A DNA stretch of 64,000 nucleotides from Haliscomenobacter sp. (GCF_016718685.1 NZ_JADKCX010000006.1:1-64000), one strand, 5' to 3'; positions 27,301 through 36,701 are shown, counted from the first letter of the stretch. Translations and numbers: made by a program. Notes: a model not told the origin generated them from the letters alone.

Positions 27301-27754
27301 TTTGGGTGTTACCAATCGCCTCAATTTCAAGCAATTCGACTTTTCCTTCTTTGTCTATTACCGGGATGGTGTACAGTACAACAACAGCACCTTGTCTGGA
27401 ACATTTGGAGAAGTAACGGGCACGCGCTACAACCGCTTAGCGTCCCTGGACTATTGGAGAAGCGACAACCCATCCAATACCTATTTCGGGGTGGCAGCTG
27501 CCAACCCTTACCGCAGTGCCATCAATTACCAGGATGCCAGCTTTTTGCGGATTTCTGACATTACCCTGGGGTATACCTTACCACAAGCCGTGATGGACAA
27601 ATTGAAAATGTCCAGTGCGCGTTTTTACGGCCAGGTGATCAACCCTTACGTAACGTCCAAATTTACTGGCTTTGATCCCGAATTCAACTCAGCCATTTTC
27701 CAGGACGATGTTCCGTCAATGACTTTACTTTTTGGCGTAAACATCAGTTTCTAA
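24320..27754 (+). CDS. SusC/RagA-type TonB-dependent transducer
   Basis: 1144 residues. After a signal peptide, an STN signalling domain (about 50-120; TTRLKDALNELSQQHQVSI) of the type that contacts FecR, a spacer, a carboxypeptidase-like Ig domain (about 173-240; GTVTDETGERLPGTNVLVKG), the TonB-box-like NEVVVVGYGEIKKSDLTGAV, the plug, and a large 22-strand barrel to the C-terminus (MTLLFGVNISF). It imports glycan fragments across the outer membrane with SusD and, through the STN domain, reports substrate to FecR and the sigma factor. ATG at 24320 is preferred to TTG 24311. It is complete and unbroken. Confidence 0.96.
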   Translation: MKQYFTRRLPLSTLIMVLLACHPMMMAQSLAFAHQNKPSNIEARETAPSSTTRLKDALNELSQQHQVSIIFEDVTVRGLLANASVTKGGKLEIRLDKLLKPHGLTFQKVNKNAYVVVPLSTTKKPEKSSQDNSRTNDNNVPALSNNLQEKGNLHSNTIEVNDLLVAEEIPVKVITGTVTDETGERLPGTNVLVKGTTVGAITDVNGEFSLDVPDENSILVFSFTGFLTQEVVVGNQTNIAIILKQDDLLLNEVVVVGYGEIKKSDLTGAVASVQTKDIVRGNPIIAAKAIQGQVAGATVTKLNNKPGTGYSITIRGENTINNSTEPLVVIDGLMGGNINNLNPNDIQSMDILKDASSTAIYGSRGANGVIIITTKKGVSGKPRVSYDSYIGVKNPAHLPELMNTEQFYKSIYTDRVLEGVTGASFTAAERANIDANHTTDWVDLVTGPGMQMSQNLSISGGSEKTTYRFSGGFLNEDGNVLYTGFKRYNLNAGLDSKIGRYFKVGFTSYVSYGDINVGSGESLRNAYRARPTGTVYYDDLANPSENSDLNVNGYAFWMGINDKQVGNPLLDIDPTVSKLQTTTASVISNAYVEVTPLKGLSIRSSISASYTSERAGDFRGRWSKSQIGAKPRAQYDNRTLANYTLDNIINYNVDFGRHKLAFTGLQSAFYQRNEAYSIFVRDLPYDSDWYALNTAATIGSIGSSLVERSILSFMGRVNYSFNDKYLLTVTGRSDGASQLSEGNKWAFFPSVAVAWRLGDEPFIDNLNLFSNLKLRLSYGEVGNSTVNPYSTQAGLLNTGYDFDGTPAFGFAPANLGNKDLRWERSNELNLGIDFGFFKNRIAASLELYNRKTVDLILSQKIPTVTGFSQVIANVGQIENKGIELTLRTTNIAAKNFGWNTTFAFTKNNNKLLQLYGDGQKVDKGNRLFVGYPIRANFDYEFDGIWQTVDKDQAAKYKQVPGSVRVVDQNNDGVISSTDAIDDRVYLGTQLPNWILGVTNRLNFKQFDFSFFVYYRDGVQYNNSTLSGTFGEVTGTRYNRLASLDYWRSDNPSNTYFGVAAANPYRSAINYQDASFLRISDITLGYTLPQAVMDKLKMSSARFYGQVINPYVTSKFTGFDPEFNSAIFQDDVPSMTLLFGVNISF

Positions 27755-27773
27755 TCGTTTAACTCTGTACACA

Positions 27774-29629
27774 ATGAGATCAACAATAATAACTCGTTTC
27801 ACTTTTTTGGCAATCGCTGCGCTCTGCCTGATTGCTACGGGCTGTGATGAAGATTTTTTGGTTGAAAAACCGGTTACGACCCTGACCACCGACGTTTATT
27901 ACAAAACAGAAGCAGGTTTCGAAGACCTGGTTCGGTCTTGTTATCCCTTGTTGCGCAACATTCACCAAAACCGTACCCTCGTTTTGAATGGTACCGACAT
28001 TTTCACCTCGGGCGGGTATGGTGACCCAAAGTTTGCCACGCCAACCGTAAACTCGGGGCCAATTGAGCAATACGATGTGCGCTTCAACCCCTCCTTGGGC
28101 GAACTGCAAAGCCTTTGGACTTTACTGTACACCGAAATTGGCCGTACCAATACCGCGATCACCCGTTCGGTAGACATTACCACCATGGCCGCTGCCCTAA
28201 AAGATGCTCGGGTGTCTGAAGCGAAATTTTTGAGAGCGCTTTGTTACTTTATCTCGTTCAGCATTGGGGCGATGTCCCCATGCCTTTGACCGAAATAGTA
28301 AGCCCAACCAAAGAGGCAAACCGAGTGCCTGCGGCAGAGATCTACAAACAAATCATCACGGATTTGCTGGATGCCGAAGCTAAACTGCCGGTTACAGCCA
28401 CCAACTACGGTCGGATTACCAAAGGGGCAGCTCAGTTTTTGCTGGCCCGGGTTTATTTGACCCGCGGTTGGAATTTCAAAAATTCATTGGGCGGCTCTCC
28501 TGCTGATTTTGATTTGGCCCTGCAATATGCCGACAAAGTCATCGATGTTTACCCTTTGGCAACCAACTACAATCTGTTGTTCCCTACCCGCTCGGAGAAC
28601 CCGCTGAAACAATACACCGGTGCGCAAAATGATAAAAACCCGGAAATCATTTTTGCGGTGCAGTACAACGCCGATGTGTTGACCAACAAAACCGATCCCG
28701 CATTTACAGTTGACGCTGCGGGAGGCAACAACTTGCACTCCGTGTTCAATGGCAGCGGTGAAGGATTTCCGGGCTCTAAAGGTAGAACGAGTGACTACAA
28801 TCGTTCTCTGGGATTTCACAACACGACACCCGCCATGTACCGCCTGTATGATCCGGAGAATGATTCCCGGTATGACCATAATTTCCTGGAGGTAGGCTAT
28901 GCCATGCAAGCTGTGGCGGGTTTCCGGCCTTTGCCCGTTGTGAATCCTGCGCTTAGAATTGACATCAAAGCCGGAGATACCGTAGTTTATTATCGGCCTT
29001 GGAACAACCCCGCAACTACGCTGGAAGAAAGAGGGGTTGATTTGGGTGGTAAAAAGAAATATTCGGTGGTAAACCCCGAAGAATGGGGCGGCGGATATGG
29101 ATTCATCAATGGCAGCACCGTAAACGTGAGTGGATTTCCATCAGGAGAGCCCCACATGTGGAAGTTTTGGCAGCCAGGTATCGCTTATGGTGATGCGTTT
29201 GGCACCTTCAACGAAGCCGTTTTCCGCTCAGCAGAAGCCTATCTGATTGCCGCCGAGGCGATTGTGAAGGGTGCAAAAGGTGGAAAATTGGGTCGTGCCG
29301 AAGTTTATTACAATCGGGTGCTCGACCGTGCCCTGGGCGCAAAAAAAGGCAACGACCCTAAATGTGCGCTGGTTCCAGAAAATGTTAAATCCCTGGAAAC
29401 CGTATCCTACCGGGCCACCGCTGCCAACATCACCATCGACTTGATCCTGGACGAACGTGCCCGCGAACTCATGGGTGAATATTCACGCTGGTTTGACTTG
29501 AAAAGAACTGGAAAATTGGTAGAACGGGTGAAAAAATACAATCCCTGGGCTGCCAAAAGTGGTGCTATCAACGACATCCACTATTTGCGACCCATTCCAC
29601 AGGCTGAGATGAAGGGGTGGCATTTTTAA
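27774..29629 (+). CDS. SusD-like outer-membrane glycan-binding lipoprotein, frameshifted
   Basis: About 618 residues with lipobox LIATGC (Cys24) followed by DEDF, an acidic surface-export signal. SusD/RagB features: helical TPR-like core (ARVSEAKFLRALCYF), YNTVL/ERARELMGEYSRWFDLKRTGKL near the end, and the closing YLRPIPQAEM. The frame breaks at the T3 run 28248-28250; a fourth T gives LCYFYLVQHWGDVPMPL. It lies 19 bp after susC and forms the lid of the SusC channel. Length is typical of the long SusD-like group. Confidence 0.93.
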
Positions 29630-29642
29630 GGTTGTTAATCAT

Positions 29643-29717
29643 ACCACCCCTTCGGGGTTTCTCTTAGAAAATCATTGGCTTGTTAATGCTATAATCATGT
29701 CACCCCTTCGGGGTTTT
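29643..29717. terminator. Two GGGGT hairpins after susD
   Basis: ACCCCTTCGGGGT occurs twice (near 29645-29657 and 29702-29714), each a 5-bp GC stem with a TTC loop followed by TT-rich bases. Two terminator-like units after susD may lower expression of the enzyme genes relative to susCD. Confidence 0.5.
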
Positions 29718-29763
29718 ATTCAAAAATCCGCCGCCATTACTCGATCTCCAAAACCACTGCTCC

Positions 29764-31133
29764 ATGAAGCAAGTACTTCTACTCACATGTTTCTTAACCT
29801 GTGCCCTTGTCTCTTTTTCCCAAACCCAATGGAAATCCCTCTTCAACGGTACCGATTTAAAAGGCTGGGTCAAACGCAACGGCAATGCCGAATACAAAAT
29901 CATTGATAAAGCCATCATCGGGGTCTCCCAACTCAATACCCCGAACACCTTTTTGTGTACCGAAGCAACATACGGCGACTTCGTACTGGAACTGGAAGTA
30001 AAGGTAGAAGTTGGCCTCAATTCGGGCATCCAAATCCGCAGTCTCAGCGATCCCGCCATCATGAACGGTCGCGTACACGGCTACCAGGTAGAAATTGACC
30101 CCGCCGAACGCGCCTGGAGTGGCGGACTCTACGACGAAGCCCGCAATGGCTGGTTGTACAATCTGTCCATCAATCCTCGGGGGCAAAAAGCCTTCAAAAA
30201 TGGGCAATGGAACAAATACCACATCGAAGCCATTGGCCCTTCCCTCAAGACCTGGATCAACGGCATTCCCTGCGCCAATGTGCTGGACAATCAGACCGCC
30301 CGCGGTTTCATCGCCCTGCAAGTGCACGGCATCAAACGGGAAGACCAAAATGGCCTGACCGTACAATGGCGCGACATCCGCATTGCCACCGAAAACCTCG
30401 CAGCCTGCACCTGGAAAGGAGGCGAAGAAGCGCCCGAAGTCAACTACCTGCCCAACCAATTGTCTGAATCCGAAAAACGGACGGGCTGGCGTTTGCTTTG
30501 GGATGGCAAAACCACGGCGGGCTGGCGCAAATTCAACACCGATGCCTTCCCTCAACAAGGTTGGGCCGTGGAGGACGGGGTACTCAAAGTCCTCAGCTCG
30601 CACCAGGATAGCACCCGTAAGGGGGGAGACCTGATCAGCAATGAAAGCTTTTCAAACTTTGAACTGGAACTGGACTTTAAAATCACCAAAGGAGCCAATA
30701 GCGGCGTGAAATACTTCGTACAGGAAGACCGCAAAAGTAAAGCTACGGCTGGCCTGGGGCCTGAATTCCAAATCCTGGATGATCAAAATCACGCCGACGC
30801 CAAGGCCGGAGTGGGTGGCAACCGCACCACCGGATCATTGTACGACCTCATCGCCGCCGAAAACCTCTCCGAAGGCAGTACCGAAAAACGCATGAACCCT
30901 CCGGGTAAATGGAACAAACTGCGGATTGTATCCAAAGATGGCCACGTTGAGCATTGGCTGAACAACCTCAAAATGGTGGAATACGAGCGGCATTCGCAGG
31001 TTTTTCGCAACTTGATTGCCAAGAGCAAATACGCCCGCATCCCAAATTTGCACAGGCTCCGGCGGGTCATATTTTGTTGCAGGATCACCATGATGAGGTG
31101 CATTTCCGCAGCATCAAAATCCGGGAATTCTGA
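29764..31133 (+). CDS. Two-domain DUF1080 protein (3-keto-glycoside hydrolase-like)
   Basis: About 456 residues with a signal peptide (MKQVLLLTCFLTCALVSFSQ) and two concanavalin-like DUF1080 units: residues about 22-210 (WKSLFNGTDLKGW ... SGIQIRS ... GYQVEID) and about 235-456 (WRLLWDGKTTAGWRKF ... GGDLISNESFSNFELELDF ... SGVKYFVQ). Members of this family cleave 3-keto-glycosides by elimination and hydration in pathways with Gfo/Idh oxidoreductases, as found in gut Bacteroides. The last codons are frame-shifted: one more C in the run at 31041-31043 gives PKFAQAPAGHILLQDHHDEV and a stop at 31133. It is a likely partner of the PUL's two Gfo/Idh proteins. Confidence 0.87.
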
Positions 31134-31164
31134 TTTTTAACTTTGCCAATGAGCGCTGTGAGTG

Positions 31165-31262
31165 CTTAGGTGTTTCTTTAGTGCCTTAGGTTTCTTAGGT
31201 GGTGAAAAAATGACCATGACCACCTAAGAATATTTTATTTGAACCACCTAAGACACCTAAGA
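31165..31262. repeat. Intergenic word-repeat hairpin, CTTAGGTGGTGAA family
   Basis: Left arm 31165-31203 with four CTTAGGT words; right arm about 31219-31262 with ACCTAAG words. The arms can form a long imperfect hairpin. Same family at 33691-33791 and 36621-36701. Confidence 0.7.
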
Positions 31263-31301
31263 GCAAATAATCATATCACAACTATTACCAAAATAAATGC
31301 C

Positions 31302-33683
31302 GTGAAGAGATTTTTTTACTTTCACAGCAAGCCTTTTTTCTTGACTTGGACTTTTTACGCTATGGTTTTGGCCCAAAATGCCACCAAAGCCCCCGTCGAC
31401 CTCGTCTACCCCCTCATCGACGCGGCCAACTCCCGTTGGTTCTTTTTCAACTCCGCCTCTCGCCCCTTTGGCATGGTCAACCTGAGCCCCGACAACGCCA
31501 TCAACGCCGACTGGGGAGCAGGCTACCGCTACAATCTGGACAGCATCAAATGTTTTAGCCACATCCACGGCTGGCAATTGTCAGGCATCCCCGTCCTGCC
31601 CACCACTGGCCCCTTCAAAGGCCATTTGGGTGCCAATCAATACGGCTCCAAATTTTCACACGATAAAGAAGTCATCAAAGTTGGCTACCACAAAGTAGTC
31701 CTGGATGCCTACAACATCACTGCCGAACTGAGCTCCACCACCCGGGTGGGTTTTCACCAATACACCTTCCCCAAATCCGAGCAAAGCCATATCCTTTTTG
31801 ATTTTTCTACCTTTTTAGGCCCATCCGATACGGAAAAGGGCTTTGTCAAAAAAGTCAGCAATCAGGAAATTGAGGGTTATGCCGTGATGGCCCCTACCGT
31901 TCGCCGCCCCAAAACCGTAACCGTCTTCTTTGTCGCCGTTTTTGACAAACCCTTTGACACCTTTAAGGGCTGGCGCAATGGCAAATTGGAAGAAATTGGC
32001 GACCGCATTGAAGGTGCGCGCACCGGTGCTTACCTCAGCTTTAGCACCCAGGCTGGCGAAGTCCGCAAAATGAAAGTGGCCATTTCCTACGTCAGCGAAG
32101 AACAAGCCCGCCTCAACCTCAATAGCGAATTGCCCCACTGGGACTTCAATAAAACCGTGCAAGACAGCCGCACCGAATGGAACAAATGGTTGAGCCGCAT
32201 TGAAATTGAAGGGGGGACTGAAAAAGAACGCAGCCGTTTTTACACCGACCTGTGGCATGCCCTCCTCGGTCGCCGCATCATCAACGACGTAAACGGGAAA
32301 TACTGCGACATGACCGGCCCGCAACGCCGCATTGGCCAAATCCCGCTCGACGCCCAGGGCAAACCCAAATACAACCACCACAACTCCGACTCCTTCTGGG
32401 GTGCACAGTGGACGATCAACAGCCTTTGGCACCTGATTTACCCCGAAGTAACCGAGTCTTTCGTCAACTCCATGGTGATGATGTACCAGGACGGTGGCCT
32501 GATTCCCCGCGGCCCTGCCGGTGGCAACTACACCTACGTGATGACCGGTGCGGCAACGACCCCTTTCATCGTCAGTGCCTACCTGAAAGGCATTCGTGGC
32601 TTTGACATCGAAAAGGCTTATGAAGGGCTCCGCAAAAACCATTTCCCCGGCGGCATGATGAGCAAGGCGGGTTACGAGCACAATACCTTCAAAGGTGGAG
32701 GCATTGAGTACTACATCGAACGTGGCTACGTGCCGCACCCCTTGAGCGAAACCCGCTACGGATTCCACCAGGATGGTTCCACCCAAACCCTGGAGTACGC
32801 CTACCAGGATTACGGCCTGGCCCAAATGGCCAAAGCCTTGGGCAAAATGGACGACTACCAGCTCTTCATGAAGCGGGCGGAGAACTACAAAAACATCTGG
32901 AACCCCGAAATCGGCTGGATGTGGAACCGCACCCTGGACGGCAAATGGGGCGAACCCGTCGACATCCTCACCTACGATCACGGCTGGGAGGAAGGCACTG
33001 CCGCCCAATACGTCTGGTTTGTGCCCCACGATGTGCAAGGCCTGATCAACCTGATGGGTAGCCGCGAAACCTTCACCCAGCGATTGAACGAGTCTTTTGA
33101 AAAAGCCCAAACGCACGACTTCGTATCCGGCAAATCCCACGACAAAGAAACCCTGGATCAATTCCGCCGGGTGTACATCAACTACGGCAACCAACCCAGC
33201 ATCCAAACTGCCTATTTGTTCAACTATTCCGGCGCTCCCTGGCTGACCCAATACTGGTCGCGGCAAGTGGTGCAAAAAGTATACAGCGACCTGTCACCCC
33301 AACTGGGTTACAGCGGTGACGAAGACCAGGGCCTCATGGGCAGCCTGGCGGTGCTGATGAAAACGGGCCTTTTTTCAGTCAACGGCGGTACTTCGGCGAA
33401 GCCTTTTTATGAAATTGGCAGCCCCATTTTTAACAAAATCACCTTGCACCTCAACCCCAAATATTACCCCGGTGGAAAGTTTGTCATCGAAGCCAAAAAC
33501 AACGCGCCCCAGAACTACTACATCCAGTCCGCAACCCTGAATGGGAAAGCGCTGAACCAGTCCTGGTTGTTGCATGAAACCCTGGTCAAGGGCGGAAAAA
33601 TGACCCTGCAACTTGGTCCCAAACCCAATAAATCCTGGGGAAGTAAACCGGAGCAGGCACCACCTTCGATGACTGCGAAATAA
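31302..33683 (+). CDS. GH92-family glycosidase (alpha-mannosidase-like), divergent
   Basis: 793 residues from a GTG start that opens a signal peptide (MKRFFYFHSKPFFLTWTFYA). The GH92 core is complete: GGTEKERSRFYTDLWHALLGRR, SDSFWGAQWTINSLW, the acid region HGWEEGTAAQY and the base Asp pair in GYSGDEDQG. GH92 enzymes are calcium-dependent exo-alpha-mannosidases that invert configuration. After GDED the usual NGQ-SAWYV is replaced by QGLMGSLAVLMK, so it belongs to a divergent branch and may not be a classical mannosidase. The in-frame TTG further upstream lies inside a repeat and is not used. Confidence 0.85.
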   Translation: MKRFFYFHSKPFFLTWTFYAMVLAQNATKAPVDLVYPLIDAANSRWFFFNSASRPFGMVNLSPDNAINADWGAGYRYNLDSIKCFSHIHGWQLSGIPVLPTTGPFKGHLGANQYGSKFSHDKEVIKVGYHKVVLDAYNITAELSSTTRVGFHQYTFPKSEQSHILFDFSTFLGPSDTEKGFVKKVSNQEIEGYAVMAPTVRRPKTVTVFFVAVFDKPFDTFKGWRNGKLEEIGDRIEGARTGAYLSFSTQAGEVRKMKVAISYVSEEQARLNLNSELPHWDFNKTVQDSRTEWNKWLSRIEIEGGTEKERSRFYTDLWHALLGRRIINDVNGKYCDMTGPQRRIGQIPLDAQGKPKYNHHNSDSFWGAQWTINSLWHLIYPEVTESFVNSMVMMYQDGGLIPRGPAGGNYTYVMTGAATTPFIVSAYLKGIRGFDIEKAYEGLRKNHFPGGMMSKAGYEHNTFKGGGIEYYIERGYVPHPLSETRYGFHQDGSTQTLEYAYQDYGLAQMAKALGKMDDYQLFMKRAENYKNIWNPEIGWMWNRTLDGKWGEPVDILTYDHGWEEGTAAQYVWFVPHDVQGLINLMGSRETFTQRLNESFEKAQTHDFVSGKSHDKETLDQFRRVYINYGNQPSIQTAYLFNYSGAPWLTQYWSRQVVQKVYSDLSPQLGYSGDEDQGLMGSLAVLMKTGLFSVNGGTSAKPFYEIGSPIFNKITLHLNPKYYPGGKFVIEAKNNAPQNYYIQSATLNGKALNQSWLLHETLVKGGKMTLQLGPKPNKSWGSKPEQAPPSMTAK

Positions 33684-33690
33684 ACGCTAC

Positions 33691-33791
33691 GGTGCCCCTT
33701 AAGTGTCTTTGGTTTCTTAGGTGGTGAAGAAAACCTCAATCAGGAGTATAATATTCACCACCTAAGAAACCAAAGACACCTAAGAGGCACC
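33691..33791. repeat. Intergenic word-repeat hairpin, CTTAGGTGGTGAA family
   Basis: Arms of 38 nt (33691-33728 and 33754-33791) pair at 36 of 38 positions with a 25-nt loop, the cleanest member of its family. It lies between the GH92 and the beta-propeller glycosidase genes. Confidence 0.8.
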
Positions 33792-33830
33792 CTAGGGATG
33801 ATAGGTTGGAACTGAGGAAAATACTGCCAT

Positions 33831-34868
33831 ATGAAAAATAGCCTACTCATTTTATTGCTCTTTTTCAGCCTTGAGGCCCAAACCAAGGTAGCTGCCCCAG
33901 TGCCCCAACAGGTAATGGAAAAAATCTACCAGGAAATCCAAACCCCTTACAAATACGGCATCGTATTCAAACACCGCGATTCCACCAAACTGATCGACAG
34001 CCCCACTATTTTTCGCAAGAACAACCGCTGGTACATGACCTACATCGTATTTGACGGCCAGGGATACGAAACCTGGCTGGCGCAAAGTGAAGATTTACTC
34101 CATTGGCAGGAAAAAGGCCGGATGCTCTCCTTCACGGAAAAGACCTGGGATGCCAACCAAAAAGCAGGTTACCTGGCGCTCGTCGACACCAAATGGGCTG
34201 GAGGTTATGGCGTTGAAAAGTTTCAAGGCAAATACTGGATGTCCTACCTGGGCGGCAATTCCAAGGGCTACGAAGCAGGTGAGTTGGGCGTAGGCATGGC
34301 GCACAGCCAAACCCTGAGTCCACCCACAGAATGGACGCGGCTTGCCCACCCAGTGCTCCAGTCCAAAGACAATGATGCCCGCTGGTTTGAAAAAAAAGTC
34401 ATTTACAAAAGCCTGATCATCCGGGACAAACAAAAACTGACTGGCCACCCCTTTGTGATGTACTACAACGCCAAGGGCGACACCGCCAATTACGAAAGCA
34501 TCGGCATGGCTGTCTCAGACGACCTGCTCAGCTGGAAACGCCTGGGCGAGAAACCCATCATTACCCGCTACAAAGGCATTTGTGGAGATGCCCAAATTGC
34601 CCGGATTGGAGAGGTTTACGTCCTGTTTTACTTCGGTGCCTTCTGGAAACCCGGTGCTTTTGAACGTTTCGCCTGCTCCTACGACCTTGTCAACTGGACC
34701 GACTGGAACGGCCCTGATTTGATCGCTCCTTCCGAACCCTACGACCAGCAATACGCCCACAAACCCTGGGTGATCAAGTGGAAAAATACCGTGTATCACT
34801 TTTACAATGCCGTGGGCAAACAAGGCCGGGTACTGGCCTTAGCCACTTCAAAGCCCTTAAAAGGCTAA
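33831..34868 (+). CDS. Five-bladed beta-propeller glycosidase (GH43/GH130-like)
   Basis: 345 residues with a signal peptide (MKNSLLILLLFFSLEAQ). Propeller repeats with the pattern IDSPTIFRKNNRWYMTYIVF, QSEDLLHWQEKG, FQGKYWMSYLGG, MAVSDDLLSWKRLG and GDAQIARIGEVYVLFYF match GH43/GH117/GH130-type enzymes. The Asp in IDSPT and in GDAQI are candidate catalytic acids. The exact family and sugar are not decided from sequence. It lies 12 bp before the next gene and is probably co-transcribed. Confidence 0.7.
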   Translation: MKNSLLILLLFFSLEAQTKVAAPVPQQVMEKIYQEIQTPYKYGIVFKHRDSTKLIDSPTIFRKNNRWYMTYIVFDGQGYETWLAQSEDLLHWQEKGRMLSFTEKTWDANQKAGYLALVDTKWAGGYGVEKFQGKYWMSYLGGNSKGYEAGELGVGMAHSQTLSPPTEWTRLAHPVLQSKDNDARWFEKKVIYKSLIIRDKQKLTGHPFVMYYNAKGDTANYESIGMAVSDDLLSWKRLGEKPIITRYKGICGDAQIARIGEVYVLFYFGAFWKPGAFERFACSYDLVNWTDWNGPDLIAPSEPYDQQYAHKPWVIKWKNTVYHFYNAVGKQGRVLALATSKPLKG

Positions 34869-34880
34869 AATTTTCAAACC

Positions 34881-36584
34881 ATGAAACGAAGAACTTTTGT
34901 CCATATCGGAGCTGCTACATTGGGCGCTTTACCATTGCAAGGCTTCTCAACGCTTGACCTTATTACCCCGGCCAAACCCCAGTGGATCATCGACCTGATC
35001 AAACTGAATGACCGGGGTTTTGATGGGCTGTTTGCAGCACAAATAGTGGATACCAGCAAAAAGGCCTACGGGGCCATTAAAGACAGCGAAGAAATCCCCA
35101 ATGTGCAGTCCAGCGGCCATTTTATTGCCAAAGCCGCCATCGCCCTGGCCAATCCTGAATCACAATACTACCAATCGACTGATTTGTTAAAAAAGGTAGG
35201 CCTGGCTGCTCAATATTTGCTCCAGGCGCAACACACGGACGGCACCATCGACCTCTTGAGCACCAACTTTCACTCGCCTCCCGATACCGCTTTTAGTGTG
35301 GAAAAACTAGCTCCGGCATATGTTTTCCTCAAAGCCTCCCAAACCAAAGGAGTTGAACCCGTTTTGACCGCCCTCAAAACCTTTTTGCAACGCGCTGGCG
35401 AATCCCTCATCGTAGGGGGCATTCACACGCCCAATCACCGCTGGGTGGTTTCGGCGGCTTTGGTCAAATTGAACGAGTTGTGGCCCGATCCCCGCTACAT
35501 CAAACGGGTGGAGCAATGGCTGCTGGAGCACATCGACCTCGACCCCGATGGGCAGTACACTGAAAAAAGCACCGGTGGCTACACCCCCTTGGTCAACCGG
35601 GTGTTGATCACCATCGCCAAAGGTTTGAACAAACCCGAAATCTTCGACGCCGTGCGCAAAAACCTCAACATGACCATGTACTACGTGCACCCCAATGGCG
35701 AGGTGGTCACCGAGGCATCGAATCGGCAGGACAAGGGCACCATTGGCACTTTGGAAAATTATTACTACTCCTACCGCTATCTGGCCTTGTTGGATAAAAA
35801 TGGCGAATACGCTGCGATGTGCCGCTTGATTGAAAAAACCTGTTTCCCCAAAATGGTTGGTTCCCTGGATGCCTACTTGGAAGACTCCAATTTTTGGCGG
35901 GAACTCCCCAATAGCAAACCTTTGCCCGACAGCTACGCCAAAGCTTTCCCCCATTCGGGTGTAGTGCGCATCCGGCGCGGCAATTGGGATGCCACCCTTT
36001 TGTCCAACAACGCTGGTTTTTTGACCTTTCACAAAGGCAACGCCGTATTGCAAGCTTTGCGCATTGCCGCGTCTTTTTTTGGCAAAGGCCAATTCCAATC
36101 GGCGGAGATCAAACAGGAAGGGGAGGCCTGGGTCATGCGCAACAAACTGGAAGGCCCTTACTATCAACCTTATCCAGTGGATCAAATTGACCCTACTGGA
36201 AACCTGGACAAAATGCCCCGCAGCAACCGCCAAAAAAGTGAAGTGCAATACCTGGATTATACAGTCAAAATTACGGAGATCAATGGTGGGATTGCCATCG
36301 ATTTTGACCTGAGTGGAACGGATGGGGTGCCAGTGTCGCTGGAACTCATCCTCCGACCAGGTGGAGAGCTCGGCGGAGTAAAAGCCCACGCTTCCAAACC
36401 CAAAGCGTTTTTGCTCAGCGCTCCTACCGGCAGCTATACCCAGGGCGGAGACAGCATCCAATTTGGTTCCGGGCTGGTCGAGCACCAGGCTGTGCAATTG
36501 CGGGGAGCGCTACCAGCAATGGATGCCCCAATGGTGTATGTGACGGGATTTACGCCCTTTAAACACCGCATTACATTGACCTAG
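34881..36584 (+). CDS. Tat-type alpha/alpha-barrel protein, possible lyase or hydrolase
   Basis: 567 residues starting MKRRTFVHIGAATLGAL, a Tat-like signal. The first 330 residues are helical with repeated (alpha/alpha)-toroid motifs (SGHFIAKAAIALANPES, GGIHTPNHRWVVSAALVKLNE, GYTPLVNRVLITIAKGLN, TLENYYYSYRYLAL); the last 200 are beta-rich (WDATLLSNNAGFLTFHKGN, SFFGKGQFQSAE). Overall this resembles heparinase-II/III-like lyases and other glycan-active barrel enzymes, but I cannot identify a known family. The NHRW motif near residue 185 is a candidate active-site region. It lies in the same operon as the propeller glycosidase, so it probably acts on the same glycan. Confidence 0.55.
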   Translation: MKRRTFVHIGAATLGALPLQGFSTLDLITPAKPQWIIDLIKLNDRGFDGLFAAQIVDTSKKAYGAIKDSEEIPNVQSSGHFIAKAAIALANPESQYYQSTDLLKKVGLAAQYLLQAQHTDGTIDLLSTNFHSPPDTAFSVEKLAPAYVFLKASQTKGVEPVLTALKTFLQRAGESLIVGGIHTPNHRWVVSAALVKLNELWPDPRYIKRVEQWLLEHIDLDPDGQYTEKSTGGYTPLVNRVLITIAKGLNKPEIFDAVRKNLNMTMYYVHPNGEVVTEASNRQDKGTIGTLENYYYSYRYLALLDKNGEYAAMCRLIEKTCFPKMVGSLDAYLEDSNFWRELPNSKPLPDSYAKAFPHSGVVRIRRGNWDATLLSNNAGFLTFHKGNAVLQALRIAASFFGKGQFQSAEIKQEGEAWVMRNKLEGPYYQPYPVDQIDPTGNLDKMPRSNRQKSEVQYLDYTVKITEINGGIAIDFDLSGTDGVPVSLELILRPGGELGGVKAHASKPKAFLLSAPTGSYTQGGDSIQFGSGLVEHQAVQLRGALPAMDAPMVYVTGFTPFKHRITLT

Positions 36585-36620
36585 CCTAAATCATTCCTGA
36601 AAGCGGCGACGGGACGACGA

Positions 36621-36701
36621 GGATGTCTTGGGTTTCTTAGGTGGTGAAAAAAAGAAAAGCCTCGCCCGGAGCAGGGCAAAATCCTTCACCACCCAAGCGT
36701 C
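36621..36701. repeat. Intergenic word-repeat hairpin, degenerate CTTAGGTGGTGAA family
   Basis: Left arm 36621-36648 (GTCTTGGGTTTCTTAGGTGG...) but only 18 nt of right arm (36684-36701, TTCACCACCCAAGCGTCC). It appears to be a partly deleted copy of the element at 33691. Confidence 0.5.

Noticed and set aside
23902..28250. Frameshifts in fecR and susD as phase variation
   Set aside because: The runs are only 3-5 bases long, and many unrelated genes in the window carry the same kind of break.
31815..33275. 486-codon antisense frame across the first GH92
   Set aside because: It arises from codon bias on the opposite strand; the sense gene has all GH92 motifs.
35307..36497. 396-codon antisense frame across the alpha/alpha-barrel gene
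   Set aside because: Shadow of a complete sense gene with a signal sequence.
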